From: Crocinitomicaceae bacterium
GTDB taxonomy: Bacteria > Bacteroidota > Bacteroidia > Flavobacteriales_D > Crocinitomicaceae
NCBI GenBank assembly: GCA_024643725.1
Contig: JAHEMJ010000015.1
Coordinates: 1 to 64,000, forward strand
Length of the DNA: 64,000 nucleotides
Direction: 5' to 3'
A program made the position numbers and the translations under genes. Below the pieces are notes generated by a model. That model had not been told where the DNA came from, searched no databases, and saw only the letters and a list, made by a program, of their open reading frames with translations. Numbering within the stretch: position 1 is the first letter of the stretch; the number at the start of each line of letters is the position of its first letter. Of the stretch, positions 1 through 8,125 are shown one piece after another.

Positions 1-83
1 CAAAAAAAAATCGAAGCAAATAAAAATAGATTAATTGTAATCCTATGGGCCTAAATTAAGTATTGTAAAATATAACGCTAAAA

Positions 84-992
84 ATGCCCCCCCTCTCCAA
101 ACCTTCCCCTTGCGTCGGTATACGAACCTGCTCCGATTACAGCCCTTTTGGTGTAGAATTGGATGGTAGAACGGTGAGTGTGGAGGGGTATAGGTTTGGG
201 TTTAATACACAGGAAAAAACTGATGAAATCTCGGGGTCAGGAAATCATACAACAGCATTGTATTGGGAGTATGATTCCAGGTTAGGGAGGAGATGGAATA
301 TAGATCCAGTTGTGAAATATCACGAAAGTTCATACGCTTCTTTTGCAAATAATCCTATTTGGTTTTTAGATCCTGATGGAGCTGATACATTACAACGTGC
401 AAATGCAATTAAAAAGGCAAAAGAATATGTAGCTAAAAAGAAACCTGGCAACCAATATTCAATGGGAGAGAAAAATAAACCAGGTGGAAAAGTTGATTGT
501 TCAGGATTAGTTTCTAATTGTATAACGGCGGGAGGAGAAAAGGATCCTAATTATGGAAATCAAGGTAGTGGGGTACTTAATATAGAAAATAATCTTACGT
601 CAGTTGCTGAAAAGGATTTACAGGTCGGCAATATCATATCATTTAGAAATACAAATGGTAACTATGCTTATCATATAGGAATCGTTACTGATTTCGAGAG
701 AGATGTAAGTGGGAACATAACTAGTTTGAGTTTTATTCATTCTTCGGGTGGGATTGGGCCAAATGAAAAAGAGATTTCTACTGATGAAAAATTTGCTTGG
801 GGTAAGGTTGAAATCCATGGCTATTATAAGTGGGACACGAAGCCAGACATAACTAAAAAAACTTCTTCAAAAACAGTCCAAAAAAATACTGACAATAAAA
901 CAAAGCCATCTGAAAAGAAATACGAAAAATCTTGGTACGATGAGACTTCTGATTGGTTATATTATCAATTTGAGTTACATTTTGGTTTATAA
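84..992 (+). CDS. Orphan Rhs tip with C-terminal NlpC/P60-like toxin domain
   Basis: Residues about 17-101 match the end of a Bacteroidota RHS repeat-associated core: SDYSPFG, then a Y-rich stretch with W-E-Y-D-S-R-L-G-R-R-W, ending in L-D-P-D-G-A-D. The rest is the variable toxin tip. It contains DCSG (Cys139), AYHIGIV (His197) and FIHSSGG (His219), the order of the Cys/His/polar triad in NlpC/P60 peptidases that cut peptidoglycan peptides. The last 50 residues are a Lys/Thr-rich tail. Full Rhs proteins exceed 1000 residues and carry a secretion N-terminus; here the core starts abruptly after a C-rich junction, so this looks like a displaced tip or a 5'-truncated gene rather than a complete effector. 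The ATG at 84 is only the first available start. The next gene, 28 bp downstream, is a candidate immunity gene. The RHS call is firm; the enzyme class is inferred from motifs. Confidence 0.72.
   Translation: MPPLSKPSPCVGIRTCSDYSPFGVELDGRTVSVEGYRFGFNTQEKTDEISGSGNHTTALYWEYDSRLGRRWNIDPVVKYHESSYASFANNPIWFLDPDGADTLQRANAIKKAKEYVAKKKPGNQYSMGEKNKPGGKVDCSGLVSNCITAGGEKDPNYGNQGSGVLNIENNLTSVAEKDLQVGNIISFRNTNGNYAYHIGIVTDFERDVSGNITSLSFIHSSGGIGPNEKEISTDEKFAWGKVEIHGYYKWDTKPDITKKTSSKTVQKNTDNKTKPSEKKYEKSWYDETSDWLYYQFELHFGL
93..108 (+). repeat. Left copy of a 16-bp near-direct repeat at the island edge
   Basis: CTCTCCAAACCTTCCC here recurs as CTCTCCAAATCTTCCC at 8511-8526, differing at one base. The two copies bracket the AT-rich accessory genes. 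C-rich strings of this kind are scattered between genes in some Bacteroidota, so the match may be a recombination footprint or a dispersed intergenic motif. Confidence 0.35.
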
Positions 993-1020
993 TTTTTGTA
1001 CGTCATAATTCAATCATAAA

Positions 1021-1593
1021 ATGAAAATACTTTTAACACTTATAGCTTATACGTCTATTTTTTTGAATTTATGTTTGATAGAATTTTTTGAGAGAAAAAA
1101 TTTCAATCACCGTGATTTTAATGCTTTTGTCGAAAATTGTAATAAAATAGATGATTTCGTGGTTGATTCAATTGCTTTTGACAAGATTATCAAAAATAAT
1201 CCGTTTCCTCAAATTAGTTCATCACAATTAAAATTTGTAAAAACTAATACAATAACCAAATATTGTGATCATAAACTAAGATATAACATCTATGTAGTAG
1301 GAAAAATAAAATCTTCTAAAAATCAAAATAATTTAATTTATTATTTGAATTTGAATCCACATTGTAGTTACGATGGTATTGAAAACATCTTTATTCTTTG
1401 TAGTTACGATAATCGAGGTAAATTGTTGTCTGAACAAATTATTGGTAAATACTATCAAGTATTCGGTGAAAAAGAAATTATTTATTTTAGAATATTTGAT
1501 TCTACTAAAATTGAATTGCGAAAACATCGAGAATTTGAGTCAGAAACTAATGAAATCATACCGTATTCCTCGAAAGAGGTTTACTCATTTTAA
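1021..1593 (+). CDS. Candidate immunity protein for the Rhs tip toxin (membrane-anchored)
   Basis: This 190-residue protein matches no family I recognise. Residues 1-23 form a hydrophobic stretch (KILLTLIAYTSIFLNLCLI) that should act as a signal anchor or uncleaved signal peptide, placing the rest outside the cytoplasm. The body is Asn/Lys/Ile-rich with several beta-strand-like segments. It starts 28 bp after the toxin gene on the same strand, which is the usual position of an immunity gene in polymorphic toxin loci. A periplasmic location suits protection against a peptidoglycan-cutting NlpC/P60 enzyme. Codon use is strongly AT-rich, like the toxin and unlike the core genes further right. 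The role is inferred from position and topology only. Confidence 0.5.
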   Translation: MKILLTLIAYTSIFLNLCLIEFFERKNFNHRDFNAFVENCNKIDDFVVDSIAFDKIIKNNPFPQISSSQLKFVKTNTITKYCDHKLRYNIYVVGKIKSSKNQNNLIYYLNLNPHCSYDGIENIFILCSYDNRGKLLSEQIIGKYYQVFGEKEIIYFRIFDSTKIELRKHREFESETNEIIPYSSKEVYSF

Positions 1594-2130
1594 CTTGACC
1601 ACCCAGCAAAAATTATAAGCACAGAAAATCAGATTTTTTTTTAATTTTTCAGAGAGTTATAGCCAAAACAATGTAAAGACTAAAGTAAGTTGAAGTATAA
1701 AACTTTTAAACATGAAAATTTTGGAATGATGTGGTAAAATCAAAGATATTCTCGGAGATTTTGAGAAAAATCTAGTAAAAATTGGTGAAAACAGCTGGAA
1801 TTTAGCACTTTATTTCCTCAAAACTTAAGAAATGGGGTGTTTTAGTATATTAACAATAACTTGCAAAACGCTCATTGCGTTAAGATTCTTTGGTATTCGG
1901 CTCAACCTACACAGCAGTCTTCGTTGTTTTTCCATAGTACTTCTACTATAAATGAACGTACTTCTACTTATTTTCTGTACACCTCTTCTCCCCTGTTCTT
2001 TTTAAGAATTCTTTACTGTGATTGCTTTTTGGTTAAGCTCCATGATGATGGCACTTACTTAAGAGGGAAAAGTTGTGTTGGGTGATTCTTTAATTTAGAG
2101 TCAATTAATTACTCAAAAAATAAAGAATAT
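1594..2130. other. Gene-poor AT-rich gap after the toxin/immunity pair
   Basis: I see no convincing gene here. A 74-codon open frame at 1861-2085 has low-complexity, Cys/Phe/Ser-rich content unlike a real protein. There is no clear hairpin terminator, no tRNA and no repeat shared with other parts of the window. The stretch may be decayed remnants of further Rhs tips or other cargo. Confidence 0.4.
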
Positions 2131-2268
2131 ATGTTGACCATCGAAGCAATTAAAACCGGACCAAAACCAAAAACAGATAACGGTGATTTAGATAAACGCC
2201 GAAGGGTTGCGCCGCCAAATGCGCCTAAATATAATCCACCGTTGAAGGTTCAGAAAACGAAGAAATGA
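2131..2268 (+). CDS. Possible small basic protein of 45 residues
   Basis: An ATG at 2131 opens a 45-codon frame ending at TGA 2266-2268. The product is rich in Pro, Lys and Arg, with GPKPKTDNGDLDKRRRV near the start and Pro/Asn-rich text after it, giving a strongly basic and probably unstructured peptide. Its composition differs from random AT-rich translation: few Phe or Ile and many charged residues. It lies 56 bp upstream of the TIGR04141-like gene, on the same strand, and could be co-transcribed with it. I recognise no family. It could also be the 3' remnant of a longer gene. Confidence 0.35.
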   Translation: MLTIEAIKTGPKPKTDNGDLDKRRRVAPPNAPKYNPPLKVQKTKK

Positions 2269-2324
2269 TTTTTGGTCTGGGAATATTAAGATCGTATCAA
2301 GAATAAAATCAAATAACAATTTAT

Positions 2325-3908
2325 ATGGCGAAATCGATCAGTGATATTAAAAATAATAAATTGAACATTTATTTAATCAAAGAAAAGTACGTATCCAAGG
2401 CTGAGATCACAAAATTTGACGATGATTCTAATATTTTAAGAATTGAATTAAGTGATGTTGGCACGTTCTATTATTCAAAGTCTTTTAAAAATACGCCAGA
2501 TTGGGTTTCATCATTTTTTAAAAATGATGAAACATTAGTTGAATCTCATATTTTTAGTGCAGGAACAAAAGCTGTTTTGTTGGTGGATATTATTCACGAA
2601 AATAAAAAAAGAATATTCGCTATCCCTTTTGGCTCAGGTAGATTTCTTTTAAATGATTTTTGTTTTGAAGAAAGATTTGGCCTAATTACCTCGCTCAATA
2701 TCATTGAATCGAATAATATAAGAGGCCTCGATAAAAAAACACTTTCTTCAAATCCAAAAATTAGCAGAGAACAAATAGCTAAAGTTGGTGATGCTTATGA
2801 TTTTCAAATTGATTTCGAAAAAGATCTTCTTCAATCAATTACAGGAAGAAGTAATGATCTTGATTTCGGTAACATTATAACTGGAAAAGAGGCTTTAAGT
2901 ATTTCCACTAAAGTTGATATCACTAATATTAAAGAATTTTTAAAGAAAGCCATAACCACGTACGAGAAAGTTGATTACAAAAAGAATTTTAAATGGGTTG
3001 ATCAAATAAAAGAAGTGCAGATTCCTGAAATTCTCAACGAACTTAATAGTGAATTAATAGTGAAACTGAATCTTTCGGATGATAATATTTGGCTTGCTGT
3101 GCCCGAAATAATTGATTGGACTAATTTCTCTGGTTTTAAGTATTCTAAGAGAAAAAAAGACACACTTTTCCAAGAATTGGAAATAGACAAAATTATTCAA
3201 AATGAAAGCTTTAATCTGGCGACAATTGATGATCTTGAAAAAAATCAAATTACCTGTTGGTCCAATGAAAATGAAATTTTATACACTTGGAATTTATTTA
3301 AATGTATCAATGCAGAAATTGATATTAACCATAAAAAGTACTTATTAAGTAACTCAAAATGGTTTGAAATTGAAGCAGAATATGTTGAATTAGTAAATGC
3401 CTCATTTAATGAAATTGAATTATTTGACAGAATTGATTTTCCAGATTATCTTCACGAAAATGAGAAAGAGTATAATGTTTTTGTAGCACGAGAAATTGAT
3501 GCACTTTGTCTCGATGCAAACAATATACAATATGGAGGTGGGCACAGCAAAATTGAATTTTGTGATATTCTAACCAAAAGTAAAGAACTCATCCATGTAA
3601 AGAGGTATGGAGGGTCATCTGTATTAAGTCATCTATTTAATCAAGGATTAGTATCAGGACAACTTCTGATTATGGACATGAAATTTCGCCAGCTCGTTTA
3701 TGAATTGCTTACTGCCGAAAACTTTGAACTAATAATAACCGAAGAAAGACCAAATCCATCAGAATTTAAAGTGGTTTATGCAATTATTACCAAGAAAGAT
3801 AATTTACAACTTCCTTTTTTCAGTAAAGTCACACTGAAAAATGCTAAAATGATCCTAGATTCATACGGTTACGAATTAAACCTGGCATTGATCAAGAACA
3901 TTAGCTAA
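2325..3908 (+). CDS. TIGR04141/DUF6119-like sporadically distributed protein, possible nuclease
   Basis: The length (527 residues) and layout resemble the TIGR04141 (DUF6119) family, which is patchily distributed and often sits in accessory or defence regions. Visible landmarks are an early GSGRFLLN segment (about 103-110) and a conserved-looking C-terminal block: IDALCLDANN (391-400), then IEFCDILT (410-417) and ELIHVKRYGGSS (421-432). The order E411/D414, a strand, then H424-V-K426 resembles the PD-(D/E)xK nuclease core with His in place of the usual Glu/Asp, so a nuclease role is possible but unproven. There is no signal peptide, so it should be cytoplasmic. It is AT-rich like its neighbours and lies 29 bp before a second nuclease-like gene. 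The family call is from memory of sequence character; function is unknown. Confidence 0.6.
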   Translation: MAKSISDIKNNKLNIYLIKEKYVSKAEITKFDDDSNILRIELSDVGTFYYSKSFKNTPDWVSSFFKNDETLVESHIFSAGTKAVLLVDIIHENKKRIFAIPFGSGRFLLNDFCFEERFGLITSLNIIESNNIRGLDKKTLSSNPKISREQIAKVGDAYDFQIDFEKDLLQSITGRSNDLDFGNIITGKEALSISTKVDITNIKEFLKKAITTYEKVDYKKNFKWVDQIKEVQIPEILNELNSELIVKLNLSDDNIWLAVPEIIDWTNFSGFKYSKRKKDTLFQELEIDKIIQNESFNLATIDDLEKNQITCWSNENEILYTWNLFKCINAEIDINHKKYLLSNSKWFEIEAEYVELVNASFNEIELFDRIDFPDYLHENEKEYNVFVAREIDALCLDANNIQYGGGHSKIEFCDILTKSKELIHVKRYGGSSVLSHLFNQGLVSGQLLIMDMKFRQLVYELLTAENFELIITEERPNPSEFKVVYAIITKKDNLQLPFFSKVTLKNAKMILDSYGYELNLALIKNIS

Positions 3909-3937
3909 CCCGTTTAGCAGGATGGTAACTGGTCAAG

Positions 3938-4336
3938 TTGATTTGTCCGAAACATGGAGAATTTTTCCAGACACCGAACAACCATCAACGTGGAAATGGT
4001 TGCCCCAATTGCAATAGTTCCAAAGGCGAAGAGCAAATCAAACGCTTTTTAGAATCAAATCATATTCCGTTCATCCAACAACACACCTTTCCTGGACTCA
4101 AAGACCGAAGACTCCTTAAATGTGATTTCTATCTACCTAATCAAAACATGGTCATCGAATTTCATGGCCGCCAACATTACGAAGCCGTGAATAGTTTCGG
4201 CGGCGAAAAAGCCTTGATCGAAAATCAAAAACGAGACCAACTCAAAAAAGACTTTCTGTCTGCAAACAACATCAAATTCCTAGAAATCTCTTACAAGGAT
4301 AATTTGATTGAGAAGTTGGTGGAGTGTTTGGGTTGA
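3938..4336 (+). CDS. 5'-truncated zinc-ribbon endonuclease (Vsr/DUF2726-like)
   Basis: The product starts inside a zinc-ribbon module: CPKHGEFFQTPNNH then GCPNC (Cys3, Cys22 and Cys25, plus His6). Such modules are usually repeated and preceded by more sequence in phage- or homing-type endonucleases. From about residue 29 comes a nuclease-like domain with KCDFYLPNQN (Asp63) and VIEFHGRQHY (Glu74), which fits the PD-(D/E)xK/Vsr-like layout, followed by a C-terminal helix. The only available start is TTG at 3938, with an in-frame TAA three codons upstream, so the 5' part of the ancestral gene appears lost. It may be a decaying remnant. It follows the TIGR04141-like gene by 29 bp on the same strand. 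Confidence 0.5.
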   Translation: MICPKHGEFFQTPNNHQRGNGCPNCNSSKGEEQIKRFLESNHIPFIQQHTFPGLKDRRLLKCDFYLPNQNMVIEFHGRQHYEAVNSFGGEKALIENQKRDQLKKDFLSANNIKFLEISYKDNLIEKLVECLG

Positions 4337-4666
4337 GTTTCCCCTACAAAGCCCCTGTTCTTCACATTAGTTTGTGGAATCACTTGATTTTTTTGGTTAG
4401 TAGGTGTACTAAAAATTGGGGGATTTGTACTAATCTTTTGGTCACTTCTGTAATTGATTCTATTCTAACAACTATTCCTATTCAACTGATTTACAGAATT
4501 TCTTCTGCCTCTTGTTTCAATTGAATATCTATTTCTTGCAACATTACATGTTTGCATTGTTTGTAAATTGGGCAATAGGAGAAATAACTTCGCTAATACA
4601 TCATATATTACACGAATGTTTTTTCATAAATTAAGAATTTATAGGGCATTATAAAACAACGACAAA
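4337..4666. other. AT-rich gap before the HEPN gene
   Basis: I see no supported gene in these 330 bp. A 66-codon frame at 4324-4524 overlaps the preceding gene and reads as low-complexity text. The final 100 bp are very AT-rich and probably hold the promoter of the following gene, but I could not assign elements. No terminator hairpin with a T-run was found. Confidence 0.4.
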
Positions 4667-5734
4667 ATGACAAGAGAGAACACATATAAAATTGAAATTT
4701 TGTTTGACACAGTTATTCAAACAAAATCACTCTATATCGGAAATGTCCCCTATTTTGGCTCAACTTCATTTAAGGATGACTTTCAAATATATAATGACAA
4801 AATAATCATAGAAGCCCAGAGAAGTGCAATTATTCAACTTGACGATATTTTTTATAACCATTTCAGCAGTTTATACAACCAAGTTCTAAAATCCCTATTG
4901 TTTTATTACGCATCAACAAGAAAATTTACAAAAATCCATAGCGTCAAAATTTCAAGAGTTAGGTCGTCAAAAACTTTGGCCACGAAAACATTTAAAGACA
5001 ACCAGTTTAATCAAGTTTTAGACAATACTTTTAAAATCAACTATCAAATTGACCAAGAAAGGTTACAAGAGTTGTTTCTAGAAACGTCAAAAGGACAATC
5101 GACATTAATAGCAATTTCATACATTTTAACTGCAAATAGCAAACTAAGTGAAAGCGACAAGTTTGAAAAACTTTGGAAAGCATTTAATAAACTGTTTACA
5201 CAAATTACAGGCGATAAAAAAGACTTTGAATGTTTGAGAAAATTAAGAACCCTCATTATTACGAATCCAAATATTTTGACATTATCAGCAAAAAAAGTAA
5301 GTTCAATGACAACATACCGCCTACGAAACTCAATTCGTTGGCGTGGTATGCTTTTGGACAATTATGATACGGAGAAAAAAACAGTTGGATTTAAGGACTT
5401 TGTATTGAGGTATTCTGATAAGAGAATTATGGAAATACTTTTGGAAACAAAATATGGTTACAGAGAGACATTTTTAAAAAACAAAGGATTTTTTAATGAA
5501 GTCGATACACATATCAAACATCATATTGACGCAAACACGATAAATGATAATGAGTTAGTATCTGTTTTGACCGGTAAGTATATGTATTTTGTAAGAAACA
5601 AATCATTTCACGGGGAAAAAGTAGACTCAACATTTAGACTTTCGGTTAACAAAGAAGACAAGGAGTTGAAGTTCCTTAATAGCATATTAGAACCATACTT
5701 GATAGATTTAATTAACGCAAATGATAAATATTGA
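4667..5734 (+). CDS. HEPN-motif protein, candidate RNase effector
   Basis: This 355-residue cytoplasmic protein has no family I can name with certainty. Near its C-terminus, YFVRNKSFHGEK holds the R-N-x3-H pattern (Arg310, Asn311, His315) typical of the Rx4-6H active site of HEPN ribonucleases, embedded in predicted helices (about 290-350). Many HEPN proteins act in toxin-antitoxin, abortive infection or CRISPR-linked defence by cutting RNA. The N-terminal 100 residues are strand-rich and may be a sensing part. It stands alone between gene-poor AT-rich stretches, and an attC-like inverted repeat begins 8 bp after its stop codon. It is AT-rich compared with the core genes to the right. The HEPN call rests on one motif plus context. 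Confidence 0.5.
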   Translation: MTRENTYKIEILFDTVIQTKSLYIGNVPYFGSTSFKDDFQIYNDKIIIEAQRSAIIQLDDIFYNHFSSLYNQVLKSLLFYYASTRKFTKIHSVKISRVRSSKTLATKTFKDNQFNQVLDNTFKINYQIDQERLQELFLETSKGQSTLIAISYILTANSKLSESDKFEKLWKAFNKLFTQITGDKKDFECLRKLRTLIITNPNILTLSAKKVSSMTTYRLRNSIRWRGMLLDNYDTEKKTVGFKDFVLRYSDKRIMEILLETKYGYRETFLKNKGFFNEVDTHIKHHIDANTINDNELVSVLTGKYMYFVRNKSFHGEKVDSTFRLSVNKEDKELKFLNSILEPYLIDLINANDKY

Positions 5735-5742
5735 AGAAAAAA

Positions 5743-5840
5743 TAACGCCCTATAACACTGGTTTTGCATCAGGCGGGGTGACGTGCAAATTTGAAGCTTT
5801 TTACTTCTATTCAATTTTAGTGCAGGTTAACGTTATGTGC
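5743..5840. repeat. attC-like imperfect inverted repeat between two accessory genes
   Basis: The segment opens with TAACGCCCTATAAC and closes with GTTAACGTTATGTGC. The outer parts are inverted: the reverse complement of GTTATGTGC is GCACATAAC, against GCCCTATAAC at the left. The termini therefore resemble the RYYYAAC and GTTRRRY boxes of integron attC sites, about 98 bp apart, and the interior can fold imperfectly. It lies immediately after the HEPN gene and before the REase/PIN gene, where an attC site would separate gene cassettes. No integrase is in the window. The box matches are not perfect, so this is a candidate only. Confidence 0.4.
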
Positions 5841-5908
5841 TGCGAAACTTGCCCGAATGCATATCAATATAACGATTTGCCTAATAAACAAATACATTAA
5901 TAAAAAAA

Positions 5909-8125
5909 ATGCAAGTTAATAAAGAAGCCTTTGAGTACGCTATAAGTAAAATTGATGACGGTAATATTTTTGAGATTTTTGGAAATGATTTCCTTTCTGC
6001 AACACTAGGATATGAGTTTATTCCTGTAGGAGGTGCAAAGGATAAAGGCGTTGATGCTTTCCAACACATTTTTTCAAGATCGAATAGCGAAAAACACATT
6101 TTCCAATTATCCACTGAATTAGACCACATTGGTAAAATTTATGGCACTATTGAAAAATTAAAAAATAATGGAATTGATTTTGACAGATTAGTATACGTTA
6201 CAAACAGGAAAATCAACAATGCAGAAAGTTTAATAGATGAAGTCTTTGAAAAATTGAAAATTCATTTGACCATTTATGATATAAGGTGGTTTAGTGCCCA
6301 CAGTAATCACAGCGAGAAAACTATTAAATCCTATCAAATCTTTGTAGATACATATTTGCATGAATATTCAAAACCCGGACACTATCAAACTATTGCAAAT
6401 CTTGATTCTGACTCTAGGCTTTATGTGTTTTTAGGACAACAATTCGATAATAATCGAGTAGATTTGAAATTAGATGATCTACTTGCAGATACACTTATTT
6501 TGTATGCTTTGGAGGGAACAGATCCAGATAAGGAAAATTTAAAAAATGAAATCCAAATCAAAGATTCAATAAAGAAATATTTAAAATTCGATCCCCAACT
6601 AATAGACCAAAAAATATCTGAGCGATTAATATTTCTCACGAAAAAACCTAACAAGAAAATAAATTTTCATACTAAAGAATTAGCATATTGTTTACCATAC
6701 GAAACCAGAACGGAAATAGAGCAAAGAAATTTAAAGGATGAGATTCTATTCAATTCATTTTTTCAGGAGACTCAGGAAACTATAAAAAAGTATTTCGTAG
6801 ATGTCGATGTCAGAGTAAAGGATATTGAATCGCTGATAACAAAAGTATTTAATAAAATTTTTCTTAGACAAGGACTAGAATTCTCAAATTTTGTACTGAA
6901 AGGTGATAGTAATTCAGTCATGGAGCAGAATCTAAATGACGTGATTAGTTCTGCTGTAGACGACAGTAGTGTGATGATTTCGAATAAAGAAAAAGTCAAA
7001 ACGGCACTTCACTTAGCAATAAGAGATATAGTATATAATGGATCCGAGAACCAACGGAGATTTCTTAAAAGTTTGTCCAATACATACTTGATGATGTTTT
7101 TACTTCAATGGGAGCCAAAACTTTCTACCTACTTTCAAACCTTAGCATCTAGTTTAAATGTATTCGTAGATAATTCAATAATTATTCCAGCACTTTCGGA
7201 ATATTACCTTGAAGATGGAAACAGGAGACATTGGAATTTGTTAATTGGTGCAAAAAAGGCTGGTATTTCAATGTTTATTAATGAAACATTATTAAGTGAA
7301 TTGGTTGCACATCTAAGAATGGTTCGCAATAAATATTATTCATTGTTTTATCAAATGGAATCGTATTATTCAAATGACGAATACGAACTTTTATTCATTG
7401 ATGAGATTCTTATTCGATCATATTTTTATGCAAAGTCTAAAAATCAAATAAAGGACTTTGACAGTTTCATCGAGACATTTGTTGACTCAGAATTAAAGAC
7501 AGCAAAAGAAGAGTTAATCGTTTATTTAAAAGAAACATTTGGGATTAGTTATATCTCAAACGAAAAGTTGGATATTAAAATTGACGAAGATGAAAAAGTT
7601 AAGTTAACCGAAAAACTAAGCCATAAAAAAGATGTGGATATCAAAGCTGATAATGACGCAGAAATGATGTTGGCAATCTATCATTTAAGAAATAAAAATG
7701 GTGAATCTTCCGATAGTGGGATATTTGGATACAAAACATGGTGGCTATCAAAAGACACTTCAACTTACAAAGCACTTCTCCAATGTTTTGGGCAAGACAA
7801 ATATCCTGTAAGTTGTTACATCCGTCCTGATTTTATTTATAATTATATTGCATTGAAACCAACATCCGAAGAAGTTAATAATGCTTACAATGAAATTTTC
7901 CCAACAATGCTAGGTGTAAATTTAAGCTACCACATGCCCAAAGAGGTTTCTCAAACTGTTCAAGCTAAAATTAAAGAATATCACCTTAAACCTGCAGTTC
8001 GAGTAAAACAGACGTTGAAAATTCTTTCGGATAAATTAAAATCTGACCCATCACTTAAAAACAGGAACTCAGTTGAACATTTTCTTGATCAAGAATTGAG
8101 TAAATTAAAAGATATTGAAAATTAA
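5909..8125 (+). CDS. REase-like/PIN-like two-nuclease protein, candidate defence effector
   Basis: This is a 738-residue cytoplasmic protein. Residues about 18-130 look like an Mrr-type restriction endonuclease fold: a helix with FEIFGNDFL (Glu22), then GGAKDKGVDAF (Asp45, Asp49), then HIFQLSTE, where the usual Q-x-K has Ser68 in place of Lys. The C-terminal part resembles a PIN-type nuclease: VFVDNSIIIPALS (Asp421), an ETLLSELVAHL helix (Glu464), ADNDAEMMLAIYHLR (Asp581, Asp583, Glu585) and GYKTWWLSKDTST (Asp616), giving a plausible acidic cluster. The central 150-400 region is mostly helical. It is flanked by attC-like sequence upstream and has no partner gene within 400 bp downstream. The fold calls are by motif order; the fused layout suggests DNA recognition coupled to RNA or DNA cleavage, which is inference. 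Confidence 0.5.
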   Translation: MQVNKEAFEYAISKIDDGNIFEIFGNDFLSATLGYEFIPVGGAKDKGVDAFQHIFSRSNSEKHIFQLSTELDHIGKIYGTIEKLKNNGIDFDRLVYVTNRKINNAESLIDEVFEKLKIHLTIYDIRWFSAHSNHSEKTIKSYQIFVDTYLHEYSKPGHYQTIANLDSDSRLYVFLGQQFDNNRVDLKLDDLLADTLILYALEGTDPDKENLKNEIQIKDSIKKYLKFDPQLIDQKISERLIFLTKKPNKKINFHTKELAYCLPYETRTEIEQRNLKDEILFNSFFQETQETIKKYFVDVDVRVKDIESLITKVFNKIFLRQGLEFSNFVLKGDSNSVMEQNLNDVISSAVDDSSVMISNKEKVKTALHLAIRDIVYNGSENQRRFLKSLSNTYLMMFLLQWEPKLSTYFQTLASSLNVFVDNSIIIPALSEYYLEDGNRRHWNLLIGAKKAGISMFINETLLSELVAHLRMVRNKYYSLFYQMESYYSNDEYELLFIDEILIRSYFYAKSKNQIKDFDSFIETFVDSELKTAKEELIVYLKETFGISYISNEKLDIKIDEDEKVKLTEKLSHKKDVDIKADNDAEMMLAIYHLRNKNGESSDSGIFGYKTWWLSKDTSTYKALLQCFGQDKYPVSCYIRPDFIYNYIALKPTSEEVNNAYNEIFPTMLGVNLSYHMPKEVSQTVQAKIKEYHLKPAVRVKQTLKILSDKLKSDPSLKNRNSVEHFLDQELSKLKDIEN

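Noticed and set aside
1861..2085. 74-codon open frame in the gap after the immunity gene
   Set aside because: The translation is low-complexity and Cys/Phe/Ser-rich with no domain-like pattern.
4324..4524. 66-codon frame overlapping the end of the truncated nuclease
   Set aside because: Out of frame with the real gene, hydrophobic random-like text.
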